The notes: generated by a model not told the origin, from the letters alone. Counted from the stretch's first letter, positions 36,659-46,443 are shown. The stretch: DNA of 64,000 bases from Tellurirhabdus bombi (GCF_021484805.1 NZ_CP090557.1:546501-610500), one strand, 5' to 3'. Made by a program: numbers and translations.

Positions 36659-36752
36659 ACGGTCTGACGACCTAATTTTTAGGGCCACTTAATAAGTCTC
36701 TGCCGACAACTTACTCTACCTGGAGTTAAATCTATAGTTTCTGATTTACTCA

Positions 36753-37631
36753 ATGAAAGGTATAGTTATGGAAGAGATGAATGTGGAGATTCCTGCTCAG
36801 CAGCAGAATCAGCAACCTGGGTTGGAAAAAGAAATGACGCCCCAGCCGATCTATATTCGGGATACCTACCAAGGTGTTGGCAAATTGAAAGGCAAAAAGG
36901 CGCTGATTACCGGTGGAGACAGTGGAATTGGTCGGGCCGTGGCCGTTCATTTTGCCCATGAAGGTGCAGACGTAGCCATCGTGTATCACCCAACGGAAGA
37001 GGAAGATGCTCAGAAAACGAAGCAGTTGATTGAAGAACAGGGCCAAACCTGCGTGTTAATTGCCGGTGATCTGAAAGAACGAGCCTTCTGTGAGAAGTGT
37101 GTGGAAGAAGCGGTTGCTGAATTAAAGCAGCTTAACATTTTGGTGAATAACGCCGCCGTGCAGTTTCCCAAAAAAGAGCTGACCGAGATTGAGGATGACG
37201 ATCTTGTAGCCACCTTTGACATTAATATTCTATCCATGTTTCGGCTGACCAAAGCCGCCCTCCAGTACTTGCACGAAGGAGACTGCATCATCAACACCAC
37301 GTCAATTACATCCTACCGGGGCAGCGAAGCTTTACTCGATTATTCCTCCACAAAAGGAGCGATCACGGCTTTTACACGCTCCTTATCAGGCAATCTGGCC
37401 CAGAAGAAAATTCGCGTAAATGGCGTAGCGCCCGGCCCTATCTGGACGCCGCTAATCCCGGCTTCATTCGATCTGGAGAAGGTAGCCAACTTTGGCAAGG
37501 ATACGCCCATGGAACGCCCCGGACAGCCTGCGGAGGTGGCCCCAGCCTACGTATTTCTAGCCTCTGAAGATGCTTCCTTCATTACGGGACAGATTATTCA
37601 CGTCAACGGGGGCACAGTTGTCAACGCCTAA
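36753..37631 (+). CDS. SDR-family oxidoreductase, YghA/YhdF-like
   Basis: 292 residues; ATG 36753 or ATG 36768. A 45-residue polar N-terminal extension (PQPIYIRDTYQGVGKLKGK) precedes the Rossmann core, as in the general-stress SDRs YghA and YhdF. GGDSGIGRA is the cofactor motif, NNAAVQ follows, then the Ser in NTTSITSYRGS and YSSTK. The C-terminal FITGQIIHVNGGTVVNA is standard. It comes 94 bp after eboF on the same strand and may be read through from it, but it is not a known ebo gene. Confidence 0.9.
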   Translation: MKGIVMEEMNVEIPAQQQNQQPGLEKEMTPQPIYIRDTYQGVGKLKGKKALITGGDSGIGRAVAVHFAHEGADVAIVYHPTEEEDAQKTKQLIEEQGQTCVLIAGDLKERAFCEKCVEEAVAELKQLNILVNNAAVQFPKKELTEIEDDDLVATFDINILSMFRLTKAALQYLHEGDCIINTTSITSYRGSEALLDYSSTKGAITAFTRSLSGNLAQKKIRVNGVAPGPIWTPLIPASFDLEKVANFGKDTPMERPGQPAEVAPAYVFLASEDASFITGQIIHVNGGTVVNA

Positions 37632-37845
37632 ACAAAGCCAGTTTTATACTTTACAAGGTTTTTTCCCGCGGAGGAAGTTCTACTTGTTGGTTAAATACAG
37701 GCAAATGAACACGATAGGGTCTATTTACTAATTCTTACAGCTTGGTAAGAGTTGGATATTTCTAAAGCCCTATTGACTCTGTCATGTAGTTTTCCAAACT
37801 TAGTAATTCATGGCTTCCTGATTATGTTACACTTTAAACAGTGAA

Positions 37846-38241
37846 ATGCGTATGAGAATTCAAGTAAACGCTGTTCATTTTACGGCGGACCAAAAGTTGC
37901 TGGATTTTATTCAACGGAAGTTGGATAAATTGGACACATTCCACGACCGGATTGTGAGTGCAGAAGTTTTCCTGCGGTTAGACGGGAATGACAGCAACAA
38001 AATAAGGATGAAAATCTTTGAGGTAAAACTGTTTTTACCCGGTGACTCTTTGTTCATTAGCGAGCGCAATCAGAGCTTTGAAGCCGCTATTGACCTTGCC
38101 GTTGACCGGTTGAAAAACTTGCTTGTTAAACATAAGGATAAACAGCGCCATATTTCTAACCGGGACATTAACCGCGAGACAAAAGACTCGCAGCAGGATC
38201 TGGTGGAAGTTGATGCTTTGAACGAGGACGGCGAAATCTAG
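37846..38241 (+). CDS. raiA: Ribosome hibernation factor HPF/RaiA, short form
   Basis: 131 residues; ATG 37846 or 37852. The N-terminal domain (residues 1-105) has IQVNAVHFTADQKLLDFIQRKLDKL, VFLRLDG and FEAAIDLAVDRLKNLLVKHKDK, which is the beta-alpha-beta RaiA fold that sits in the ribosome decoding centre. A short acidic tail follows, and the long-HPF dimerisation domain is missing. In many Bacteroidota it directly follows xerC; here the ebo region separates them. Confidence 0.92.
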   Translation: MRMRIQVNAVHFTADQKLLDFIQRKLDKLDTFHDRIVSAEVFLRLDGNDSNKIRMKIFEVKLFLPGDSLFISERNQSFEAAIDLAVDRLKNLLVKHKDKQRHISNRDINRETKDSQQDLVEVDALNEDGEI

Positions 38242-38259
38242 TCGGCCTTCAGTTTATCT

Positions 38260-38297
38260 AAAACAGAAAAACCGCCTTTCGGCGGTTTTTCTGTTTT
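38260..38297. terminator. Bidirectional terminator between raiA and metK
   Basis: The 17-bp arm 38260-38276 (core AAAAACCGCC) is perfectly complementary to 38281-38297 (core GGCGGTTTTT), with T-rich tails on both sides. Confidence 0.92.
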
Positions 38298-38316
38298 GCT
38301 CCTTTTTATAACTCAA

Positions 38317-39594
38317 TTACAGTCCGAAAGCGGCTTTAATCTGATCTACGTAATCCAGTTTTTCCCAGGTAAAAAGTTCAACCTCTACTTCTTTTACCTG
38401 ACCATTCTGACCAAATACTTTCTTCACAACCTGGTTCTGACGACCCATGTGACCATAAGCGGCAGTTTCCGAGTAAATCGGGTTGCGCAGTTTCAGACGT
38501 TGCTCAATGGCATAAGGCCGCATGTCGAAAATCTGACCGATTTTTTCGGCCAATTCGCCGTCAGTGATGTTCACTTTCGACGTACCGTATGTATCAACGT
38601 AAAGACCACATGGTTTTGCCACGCCAATCGCGTAAGACACCTGCACCAGAACCTGATCGCACAAGCCCGCCGCTACCATGTTTTTAGCAATGTGGCGAGT
38701 TGCATACGCCGCCGAGCGGTCTACTTTTGAAGGATCTTTTCCAGAGAATGCGCCTCCACCGTGTGCTCCTTTGCCACCGTAAGTATCAACAATGATTTTA
38801 CGGCCAGTCAAGCCTGTATCTCCGTGTGGTCCACCAATGACGAATTTCCCGGTTGGGTTGATGTAATACGTAATATCGTCCGTAAACAAATCCTGAAGCT
38901 CTGCTTTTAGTCTTGCTTTTACGCGTGGAATAACCACATTGATTACGTCTTCCCGAATGCGCTCAAGCATCGTTGCATCGTCGGCAAAATCATCGTGCTG
39001 CGTTGACACAACAATCGTATCAATCCGAATGGGCTGGTGGTCGTCGGAATATTCAATCGTCACCTGCGATTTCGCATCGGGCCGGAGGTAAGACAGCAAG
39101 CTGGCCTCGTGGTTCCGGATATACGACAGTTCCTGTAAAATTTTATGCGCCAGATCCAGCGGCAACGGCATGAAGTTTTCCGTTTCTTTGGTGGCATAAC
39201 CAAACATCATACCCTGATCACCAGCACCTTGGGCGTTGGCCCGGGCCTCAAAGTCTTCGTTATCTACCTTCCGGTCAACGCCCTGATTGATATCCGCTGA
39301 CTGGTCGTGAATAGCCGACAAAATACCACACGAATTAGCTTCGAACATGTATTCGCTTTTTGTGTAGCCAATCCGCCGAATTACTTCCCGAGCAATCTTC
39401 TGTACATCAAGATAAGTGTTTGTTTTTACTTCTCCTGCCAATACAACCTGACCCGTGGTTACCAATGTCTCACAAGCTACTTTGCTGGTTGGATCAAAAG
39501 CAAGGAAATTGTCAATGAGCGCATCAGAGATCTGATCCGCTACTTTATCTGGGTGGCCTTCCGATACCGACTCGGAAGTAAAAAGATATGGCAT
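38317..39594 (-). CDS. metK: S-adenosylmethionine synthetase
   Basis: 425 residues. MetK hallmarks are all present: [21 protein letters not shown] at the N-terminus, [39 protein letters not shown], and [27 protein letters not shown]. It makes S-adenosylmethionine from methionine and ATP. It is monocistronic with its own promoter and faces raiA across a shared terminator. I see no SAM riboswitch in the short leader. Confidence 0.97.
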   Translation of the reverse strand: MPYLFTSESVSEGHPDKVADQISDALIDNFLAFDPTSKVACETLVTTGQVVLAGEVKTNTYLDVQKIAREVIRRIGYTKSEYMFEANSCGILSAIHDQSADINQGVDRKVDNEDFEARANAQGAGDQGMMFGYATKETENFMPLPLDLAHKILQELSYIRNHEASLLSYLRPDAKSQVTIEYSDDHQPIRIDTIVVSTQHDDFADDATMLERIREDVINVVIPRVKARLKAELQDLFTDDITYYINPTGKFVIGGPHGDTGLTGRKIIVDTYGGKGAHGGGAFSGKDPSKVDRSAAYATRHIAKNMVAAGLCDQVLVQVSYAIGVAKPCGLYVDTYGTSKVNITDGELAEKIGQIFDMRPYAIEQRLKLRNPIYSETAAYGHMGRQNQVVKKVFGQNGQVKEVEVELFTWEKLDYVDQIKAAFGL

Positions 39595-39623
39595 TATTAT
39601 GTCGTTTATTTACTGATTGAATC

Positions 39624-39656
39624 CGCGAATTTACAGCAATTTCTGTACTCCATCAA
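39624..39656 (-). promoter_or_regulatory. Promoter of metK
   Basis: On the minus strand TTTG is followed after 20 bp by TAAATTCG, close to TTTG-N19-21-TAnnTTTG, about 30 bp before the metK ATG. Confidence 0.6.
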
Positions 39657-39719
39657 AAACGCTTCCGTAATCTACTCCTATGTTATGACCAATAAGTGGT
39701 TCTTTTTCATTCATTAGCG

Positions 39720-40871
39720 TCAGAGCAACCGCCTCTTCAGGACATCAAACAGTGCCTTGGTGAAAGCACCCAACGGCACGCTTGACATAATTTTAAGCTC
39801 CTCCATAAAATTTGTATCCTCATCCAGGAATTCGAATACTTTGGCGGGGTGGTTGCGCTTATAAAGCAGTGTGAAGAAATCATCAGCGGGATAACGCCGT
39901 TTGTGCAACACATTGAGTAGAATGCTGTCATAAAGGCCAAATCGGCGGTTGAACCAACTTGTTCGCCTTTTGGGGCTGCCCGTTGCCGCCAGGTTCTTGA
40001 CAATCTCGGCTAAATAACGCTGCGTGCGCTGAAAAGTATACCCTGTAGACGGTTTGGTAAAGCCCCCGGCAGTGCCAATTCGAACGACATGCTCAGAAGG
40101 GTTCTCCTGCGTCGGTTCGTCAGACATGGGAATAACGCCAAATTCCGTTTCACAAATCTGATAGCCGCCGGTTTCTAAAAAACGGTCGATGTAATTACGT
40201 AATGGCACTTCATACTCATAGTCGGTCAATACGGCTTCGTTGAAAACGGTGTACTCCACCAGGGCTGTTTTTTCGTCGAAAGGAAGTACGTAGATGAATC
40301 GGCAGTCGCCTTGCTGCTCCACCCGAAAATCCATCATAATGGGCTTTTTTACGTCAAAACAGGGGTTTTGCGCGTTGATCACCCAACCTTTAAAGTGCTG
40401 TAGTAAGTTATGTTGCTCGGGAATATCGAGTTTTAATTGAAACGTGCTGTCAAATACAAAATCAGCCATGTAAGGCTCATCGTCTGCAATCACAAAGCCG
40501 CCTTGTGGCGTATCCTTCACGCGGTTGATTGTAGCCTGCTTGAACTCGATATTGGGATGCTTAGCCAGCTGATTCCGAACAAATTCATAGAAATCAATAC
40601 CCCGCAACATCTTATACTGGTAGTTGCCAATATTAAGGGAGCCGCTAAACACGGTTCCAAAAAAATCAACGGCGGGCCATTTTCGAAAGATAATGGGTTC
40701 AAATGTTCCTTCTCCGCGCTCCCAAAAGCACCAGGTCCGGTCATTTTTATTTTTAAATTCTTTATCCAGTATCAGGATTGAGCGATCGCGCAGGGTAGAC
40801 TGAGTTAGGTAATAAGCTAAACTCAAACCCGCCATGCCACCGCCAGCGATGATGAAGTCGTATCGTTTCAT
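39720..40871 (-). CDS. crtY: Lycopene beta-cyclase-like FAD protein
   Basis: 383 residues from the ATG at 40871 (MKRYDFIIAGGG); the upstream frame is occupied by a terminator, which supports this start. FAD-binding DFIIAGGGMAGLSLAYYL at the N-terminus, then NDRTWCFWERG, a CrtY-type motif, FDSTFQ, MMDFRVEQ, FLYVLP-like FIYVLPFDEKTALVEYT, and GTAGGFTKPSTGYTF. It cyclises lycopene to beta-carotene. The other carotenoid genes (crtE, crtB, crtI) are not in the window. Confidence 0.9.
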   Translation of the reverse strand: MKRYDFIIAGGGMAGLSLAYYLTQSTLRDRSILILDKEFKNKNDRTWCFWERGEGTFEPIIFRKWPAVDFFGTVFSGSLNIGNYQYKMLRGIDFYEFVRNQLAKHPNIEFKQATINRVKDTPQGGFVIADDEPYMADFVFDSTFQLKLDIPEQHNLLQHFKGWVINAQNPCFDVKKPIMMDFRVEQQGDCRFIYVLPFDEKTALVEYTVFNEAVLTDYEYEVPLRNYIDRFLETGGYQICETEFGVIPMSDEPTQENPSEHVVRIGTAGGFTKPSTGYTFQRTQRYLAEIVKNLAATGSPKRRTSWFNRRFGLYDSILLNVLHKRRYPADDFFTLLYKRNHPAKVFEFLDEDTNFMEELKIMSSVPLGAFTKALFDVLKRRLL

Positions 40872-40883
40872 GCAAAAAAAAGA

Positions 40884-40911
40884 AAAGTCTGGACGCACGC
40901 GCCCAGACTTT
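40884..40911 (-). terminator. Terminator after lipA
   Basis: AAAGTCTGG (40884-40892) pairs with CCAGACTTT (40903-40911); the minus strand continues TTCTTTTTTTTG. It separates lipA from crtY. Confidence 0.8.
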
Positions 40912-40979
40912 AGTTTTATCGTTAGTCACTAGCCGGATTTAAAAGACCGACAGTGGCAGGGACAAATCACTAAGGACTT

Positions 40980-41858
40980 TTACACATGGACATGCCGCTC
41001 AGCATGGTAACTTGACCGAACGAGCGGCCCTGATTCAACATATTTCAAACCCCGCATCAACCCCTCTTCCTTATACATCGCAAATGTCTCCGGGTGAATC
41101 CATTCGATAACTTCATGGTGCATTTTGGTCGGTTGCAGGTACTGACCCAGCGTCAAAATGTCCAGTCCGTGCGCCGCCAGATCGTCCATGGCTTTGAAAA
41201 CCTCTTCTCTGGTTTCGCCCAGACCCAGCATGATACCTGTTTTGGTACGCTGGCCGTATTCTTTCGTGCGCTTGATCTGTTCCAGGCTACGGGCGTATTT
41301 TGCCTGCGGGCGTACCGCCCGGTACAGACGCTCAACCGTCTCCATGTTGTGGGAAACAACCTCCTGACCGGCTGAAATCATGCGAATCAAGGCCTCCCAA
41401 TTACTTTTAACATCGGGAATCAAGGTTTCGATCGTCGTTTCGGGAGACTGTTCCTTAACGGCCCGAACCGTCTGGTACCAGATTTCAGCGCCTCGGTCTT
41501 TTAACTCATCGCGGTTCACGGACGTAATAACGGCGTGTTTCACTTTCATCAACTGGACCGCCTCAGCAACGCGGCGTGGCTCATCCGTATCGTACTCGTT
41601 CGGGCGCCCCGTTGCAACAGCGCAAAAAGAGCAACCCCGCGTACAAATATTGCCCAGAATCATGAAGGTTGCCGTGCCAGCACCCCAGCACTCACCCATG
41701 TTTGGACAGTTGCCGCTTTCACAGATTGTATGTAATTTATACGTATCAACTAGTTTGCGGACTTTAGCATATTCGGGCCCGATAGGCAGCTTTACACGCA
41801 GCCAATCCGGGCGTTTTTTTCTCTGTGGTTCGGAGGGAATAACGGGAAGTTCAATCAT
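40980..41858 (-). CDS. lipA: Lipoyl synthase
   Basis: 292 residues from the ATG at 41858 ([10 protein letters not shown]). The auxiliary cluster cysteines 46, 51 and 57 ([12 protein letters not shown]) and the radical-SAM cysteines 72, 76 and 79 (CTRGCSFC) are all present, as is the C-terminal [14 protein letters not shown]. LipA inserts two sulfurs into octanoyl groups on lipoate-dependent enzymes. It depends on Fe-S assembly, but it is 20 kb from the suf operon and has its own terminator. Confidence 0.97.
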   Translation of the reverse strand: MIELPVIPSEPQRKKRPDWLRVKLPIGPEYAKVRKLVDTYKLHTICESGNCPNMGECWGAGTATFMILGNICTRGCSFCAVATGRPNEYDTDEPRRVAEAVQLMKVKHAVITSVNRDELKDRGAEIWYQTVRAVKEQSPETTIETLIPDVKSNWEALIRMISAGQEVVSHNMETVERLYRAVRPQAKYARSLEQIKRTKEYGQRTKTGIMLGLGETREEVFKAMDDLAAHGLDILTLGQYLQPTKMHHEVIEWIHPETFAMYKEEGLMRGLKYVESGPLVRSSYHAERHVHV

Positions 41859-41976
41859 AACAAACCTCAAGCCTATTTACTACACAATGCAATTATCAGG
41901 TGCAAAGTTCGGTGATAAGAAGGAAGGCAGGAAAAAACGAGGCCGTAAATTTTCCTTATTTGTCCTTCAGCGTTAA

Positions 41977-42723
41977 TTATCGTTTGTTACCGAAGAAAAG
42001 CGTTATATACCCTGATGTAAACAGGCTTCTGTTTGAGGCCAATGACATGATGACAACTTCTTTGGGATAAGCTTCTGCCAGAAAGCCAATTTCAAGCCCC
42101 GTCATGTTGTTTCGAAAAGCACTCAGTTCAAAGGCCACTGCCGCTTTTACATTCAAACCCACTGTAAAATTCGATTTTTCAAAACCCTGGAAGAAACCAC
42201 CTGCTCCCACAATTTCACCCAGATTCTGGTGCATATTGGGATCGTAAGGAACATTCTGAATCTGGCCGGGCCGAACCTGATATTGAATGTAATAGGGCTT
42301 TATAATACCGAGCGATGGGCCAGCCGCCAGAATTCCGCTAATGGCAATTCCTTCGTCAGCCGTACGCGTAAATAAGGCAACTTCCCGCCCGTATTGCGGT
42401 CTTATGACAAAAAAGTTATTCTGTTTCCCGTAGATGAACCGCGCCCCGGTATACTGCGTCTGCGTCTGTACTTCCTTTGGGTGTTTTACATTAACGATCT
42501 CCACACTCAGGTAACGGAACTGTCGTTTGCCGTTGAACAAACTAGGCAAGGCTTTCGAGTGCCGAAAAACAAATCCGCCTAAAATACCCGAATTCGTATT
42601 GGTCGTAACCCCATAGGTTGTTACGGAATTATAGCGTTCTTCGTCGGAATCGGTTGTTTGAGCCTGAGTATTCGCTCCAATGAGTAAACAGATCAGGGTT
42701 AATATCGATAAACTTTTTATCAC
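41977..42723 (-). CDS. Predicted outer-membrane beta-barrel protein, unknown
   Basis: 248 residues with a signal peptide ending NTQAQ. The mature sequence alternates aromatic and small residues: GILGGFVFRHS, FRYLSVEIVNVKHPKE, NNFFVIRPQYGRE, FTVGLNVKAAVAFELSAF and a final SGYITLFFGNKR. This suggests a small barrel. I do not recognise a named family. It lies alone between lipA and the divergent OsmC gene. Confidence 0.7.
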   Translation of the reverse strand: MIKSLSILTLICLLIGANTQAQTTDSDEERYNSVTTYGVTTNTNSGILGGFVFRHSKALPSLFNGKRQFRYLSVEIVNVKHPKEVQTQTQYTGARFIYGKQNNFFVIRPQYGREVALFTRTADEGIAISGILAAGPSLGIIKPYYIQYQVRPGQIQNVPYDPNMHQNLGEIVGAGGFFQGFEKSNFTVGLNVKAAVAFELSAFRNNMTGLEIGFLAEAYPKEVVIMSLASNRSLFTSGYITLFFGNKR

Positions 42724-42889
42724 GACTGTGGTGTATAATTTTTTATATAGATAAATATAAGACTTTAAATTAATTTCACGAAACCTCCCTCCCTATATTG
42801 ATTAACTAGCTAGGATGAAGGAAGTTTATTAGAAATAAATTAGTTTTTTAACGTTTTTCAAACGTCGATAATTGTTAACAAATCAGAAA

Positions 42890-43318
42890 ATGCCGACGAT
42901 TCGTACCACCTATTTAGGCGACTTGCGTACTCAGGCTACGCACCTGCAATCAGGAACCCAAATTCTCACCGATGCACCCATCGATAACAACGGAAAAGGT
43001 GAAGCATTCTCCCCCACTGACCTGGTAGCCGCTTCTTTGGGAAGCTGTATGATGACCATTATGGGTATTGTTGCCCGCCGCGAGGGAATTGACCTGACAG
43101 GCAGTGATATGGACATTACGAAAGTGATGAACTCGGAAGGCCCCCGCCGGATTGTCCGGATCGAAGTACTGCTACAGATGCAAACGCCGGAAGAACTGCC
43201 AGCCGATACCCGCGAAAAATTAGAGCGTGCTGCCCATACGTGCCCGGTTGCGCTGAGCCTACACCCCGATATCGAACAAGCCATTCAGTTTGAGTGGAAA
43301 AGCCTTGTTAAAGCGTGA
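42890..43318 (+). CDS. OsmC-family peroxiredoxin
   Basis: 142 residues from the ATG at 42890; a TTG six codons upstream is less likely. Both redox cysteines are present: Cys53 in ASLGSCMMTIMG and Cys118 in AAHTCPVALS, with FSPTDLVAASLGSC as the family signature. OsmC proteins reduce organic hydroperoxides with a thiol donor. It stands alone and is convergent with an aminotransferase across a repeat-rich spacer. Confidence 0.93.
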   Translation: MPTIRTTYLGDLRTQATHLQSGTQILTDAPIDNNGKGEAFSPTDLVAASLGSCMMTIMGIVARREGIDLTGSDMDITKVMNSEGPRRIVRIEVLLQMQTPEELPADTREKLERAAHTCPVALSLHPDIEQAIQFEWKSLVKA

Positions 43319-43428
43319 AAGAATGAATGAGCGAAAGAGTGAATGAACGAAAGAGCGATCTATCTGGCAGGTTCCTGTTAGATCCGTAAGCCGAACTTCG
43401 CTCTTTCGCTCTTCCTATCTTTTGCTCT
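43319..43428. repeat. Purine/pyrimidine inverted repeat between convergent genes
   Basis: The left arm repeats GAATGA and GCGAAAGAG units (43319-43365); the right arm carries CGCTCTTTCGCTCTT (about 43399-43413) and TTGCTCTTT. The arms can pair imperfectly into a long stem. It may act as a two-way terminator for the convergent OsmC and aminotransferase genes, but the low complexity is unusual. Confidence 0.6.
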
Positions 43429-44727
43429 TTAACTTTTCTTCCGCGCCGAAGCAGCAATCTTATCAATAGCAACTACGAGTCGATCCAGGTCTTTAGGCGT
43501 TGTGTAAATATGCGGCGTCACCCGAACGCCGTTGAGCGGCCCTAAGCCAATCGGCGTCGTATGAATTTTATACGTTCCCAGTAGCTGGCTTTCCAATTCA
43601 TTTCCTTTGAGGCCATCAATTCCGACAACGGCCAGCGCCCCGGAGAAAGCCGGCTTCAGCGACGTATGAAGCTTCACCCCCGGAATGTCTTTTACTTTCT
43701 CGGCCCAGTAACTTTTCAGGTAATGCAGACGCGCAAACTTCCGCGCAGCCCCAATCGACAGGTGAAAGTCCGCCGCTGTTCCGATGGCCATTTCCGAAGC
43801 AAAAGAGCGCGTCCCCAATGACTCAAACTTCCGAATATCGCTGCCATCAGGCTCCGTGCTCGACAACAGCGCCCAAATATTTTTCACTTTTTCCTGACGG
43901 ATGTACATCATGCCACTGCCAAACGGGGCGCAAAGCCATTTATGCAGGCTGGTCGCGAAATAATCGCAGCCCAAATCGGGAATTTTGTATTCCAGGTGAG
44001 CAAAGCTGTGCGCTCCGTCACAGATCACCTCAATGCCTTGTTTGTGCGCGGCGTCCGCAATTTTCCGAACGGGCATAATCTGGCCGGTCCAGTTAATGAC
44101 GTGCGTTACGTGCACAATTTTCGTCCGGCTACTAAAGGCACTTACGTATTTGCGCACTAACTCGTCCTCGTTTTCGGAAGGCAAATCGAGGTCAAGCCAA
44201 ACCAGTTTGATGCCATCGCGTTTCTCTCGCTGTTTCCACGCGTTGGTCATGTTCGGGTAATCCTGTTTAGCCAGTATCACTTCGTCGCCGGGCTTTAGCG
44301 TCAACCCAAAAATGATGGTATTTAGTCCTTCTGTTGCGTTTCGGTTGATGGCAACTTCATCCGCGGAGCAGCCCGCGATATCGGCTAATTTGGCCCGCAC
44401 TGCCTCACGCCCCTGGTCCAGAATCCGCCACATGTAATAAGAAGGCGCTTCGTTCGAATATTGGTAAAACCGGATATGCGCCTCCTGCACCAGCTTTGGC
44501 TGCGGACTTACCCCGCCGTTATTCAAATTCAGAAGGTTAGGAGAAACGGTGTACTCTGCTTTAATCCAGGACCAAAAATCTTCATCCTGCGCCAATTGCG
44601 GGGGTGACGCATTAGGCTTGTACGTTTCCAGCGACTGGGCCGTAGCCTCTTCAATAAAAGCGGGCAATGCGAGCGTTCCAGCAGTAGCGGAACCCAATTG
44701 GCGGAAAAAAGATCGACGAGTAGGCAT
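43429..44727 (-). CDS. Exported class V aminotransferase (isopenicillin-N-epimerase-like)
   Basis: 432 residues from the ATG at 44727 (MPTRRSFFRQLG). The N-terminus is a twin-arginine signal (RRSFFRQLGSATAGTLALPAFI). The PLP fold carries NLNNGGVSPQP, NRNATEGLNTIIFGL, DGAHSFAHL and the Schiff-base Lys in YFATSLHKWLCAPFGSG. Tat export means it is probably folded with PLP in the cytoplasm and then acts in the periplasm. Related proteins are annotated as isopenicillin N epimerase or cysteine-desulfurase-like; the true substrate is unknown. Confidence 0.88.
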   Translation of the reverse strand: MPTRRSFFRQLGSATAGTLALPAFIEEATAQSLETYKPNASPPQLAQDEDFWSWIKAEYTVSPNLLNLNNGGVSPQPKLVQEAHIRFYQYSNEAPSYYMWRILDQGREAVRAKLADIAGCSADEVAINRNATEGLNTIIFGLTLKPGDEVILAKQDYPNMTNAWKQREKRDGIKLVWLDLDLPSENEDELVRKYVSAFSSRTKIVHVTHVINWTGQIMPVRKIADAAHKQGIEVICDGAHSFAHLEYKIPDLGCDYFATSLHKWLCAPFGSGMMYIRQEKVKNIWALLSSTEPDGSDIRKFESLGTRSFASEMAIGTAADFHLSIGAARKFARLHYLKSYWAEKVKDIPGVKLHTSLKPAFSGALAVVGIDGLKGNELESQLLGTYKIHTTPIGLGPLNGVRVTPHIYTTPKDLDRLVVAIDKIAASARKKS

Positions 44728-44877
44728 ATAGGCATTGATGAAATACGGCGCTTTCAAACTTATCCGGAAGTTACATCTATAATACGCTATATTTGCCAAA
44801 TATTTTACGGATTTTTCAAGAAAATATTTTTAAACTCCTCCTTTACAAAGCATCCCTATAAAATCTTCTGATACGCG

Positions 44878-46443
44878 TCAATGAGCAACCAGCAACCGGC
44901 CTATCAGTCTCTTATGTGGAGTCTCTATGTTTACTAAATAGGTCCCGCTGGGCAGATTTCCTACGTACATACCCAGAGTTTTTTCCGCCAACCGATTTAC
45001 TGCCCTGGGCTGGTGGCTACGTCCCAACTGGTCGATGAGATTCACCGAGCGAACGTCCGATAATTCCTCCGCCTCTAGAATAACATTTTCAGTGGCTGGA
45101 TTAGGGAAAATACGAAACGACTGACTAATCGGATCCGTTGCGGTTATGTATTCTTTAAAGACGGGGACTCGTTCAAAATCGCGTGATAGCACTTCCGTCA
45201 GGACCGTTTCGCCTTCGCCCAACCAATCGCCCAGCAGGGCCGCATATACCTGCCGAAAATCCGTCTGCATTTTGATGTTGTTGTTGCTCAAATCATTCAG
45301 ATCTGGATTTTTGCCAACCACCTGCCTTTTCACCGCACTGCCAAAAATGAACAAAGGAGCCGCCACGCCGTGATCAGTCCCCAAACTGCTGTTGGAAACC
45401 GCCCTACGCCCAAACTCAGAGAACGTCATCCCTACCACGCGGTCTTCGGCACCCATTGCTTTCACATCGTCCATGAATGTTTTGATCCCATCGGACACAT
45501 AACGCATCAGATTTGCGTGGGCACCACTTGTCGGGTCGGTTGCACTGACCTGCGAAGCGTGCGTATCGAAGCCCCCCAGCGATACATAGTACAATTTCGT
45601 TTGCAAACCTCCGTGGATCAGGCGGGCCACAATTTTAAGCTGATCGGCCAGGGTATTTCCAGTCGGGTAAGTAACCTGATTCTTGCCTTTTGAGGCGGCA
45701 GCTTTGATCTGCGCCGCGTAGCCAACCGATGTTTGCTGCTGCTGCCGGATAAAGGCGATATGCCGTCCGGCGGGCGTTTCCAGGTTTAAATCCGAATTTA
45801 CGTTTGGCTTTTCGCCCACCAGTTGCGCAAATGTGTCGGGATTTTGCAGCGTGATGGCCATGGTTTGCGCTGGCCCCAGCAAAGCAGTCGACGCGACCGC
45901 CCCAATCTGGATCGCCAAGGGATCGGGATTTTGTTGGTTCGGGTATTTTTCGGGATACCCAGGATAACGCTCATCGAGGTACCGTCCCGCCCAACCCGTT
46001 GTCAGCAGTTTATCCGAATCCGCACCGGTAAACCAGATATCACTCGACCGGAAGTGCGAAAAGTTAGGTGATGGATAAGAAACACTGTGCACAATCGACA
46101 ATTTACCATCGTTGTAGAGCCGCTGCAAACCCGTCATGGCTGGGTGCAAACCCGTTGTTGGGTTTTTATCCAGCGTTAACACCTTCGACTCTGGAATCGC
46201 AATGTTGCTTCGTAGCGACACATAGCGGCTCATTTGGTCCAGTGGAATAACCGTATTTAGGCCATCATTGCCTCCGTTTAACTGAATCAGCACTAAAATT
46301 CGGTCGTTTGCTCCCGCCAAATGGCTCAACGACTGGATCAAAGCCGATTGCTGAACATCAAAGGCCCTGGCTCCGTAGCCGTCCAGCACGACAGACGTTG
46401 CCAGCGTCCCTGCCGTGTATCTCAAAAACTTCCGACGATCCAT
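44878..46443 (-). CDS. DUF1501 protein with Tat signal and type IX sorting domain
   Basis: 521 residues from the ATG at 46443 (MDRRKFLRYTAG). The Tat signal is followed by the DUF1501 core: ILVLIQLNGGNDGLNTVIPL, LHPAMTGLQRLYNDGKLSIVHSVSYPSPNFSHF, YYVSLGGFDTHASQ and MTFSEFGRR...GTDHGVAAPLFIFG, a sulfatase-like metal site. Residues about 440-521 form a type A sorting domain (SFRIFPNPATENVIL...GTYLVNIETP..R.IGRLLV). It follows the DUF1800 gene by 47 bp on the same strand. Confidence 0.9.
   Translation of the reverse strand: MDRRKFLRYTAGTLATSVVLDGYGARAFDVQQSALIQSLSHLAGANDRILVLIQLNGGNDGLNTVIPLDQMSRYVSLRSNIAIPESKVLTLDKNPTTGLHPAMTGLQRLYNDGKLSIVHSVSYPSPNFSHFRSSDIWFTGADSDKLLTTGWAGRYLDERYPGYPEKYPNQQNPDPLAIQIGAVASTALLGPAQTMAITLQNPDTFAQLVGEKPNVNSDLNLETPAGRHIAFIRQQQQTSVGYAAQIKAAASKGKNQVTYPTGNTLADQLKIVARLIHGGLQTKLYYVSLGGFDTHASQVSATDPTSGAHANLMRYVSDGIKTFMDDVKAMGAEDRVVGMTFSEFGRRAVSNSSLGTDHGVAAPLFIFGSAVKRQVVGKNPDLNDLSNNNIKMQTDFRQVYAALLGDWLGEGETVLTEVLSRDFERVPVFKEYITATDPISQSFRIFPNPATENVILEAEELSDVRSVNLIDQLGRSHQPRAVNRLAEKTLGMYVGNLPSGTYLVNIETPHKRLIGRLLVAH

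Noticed and set aside
39595-39719. SAM riboswitch before metK
   Set aside because: The leader is short and shows only a standard promoter, without paired helices of a known SAM riboswitch class.
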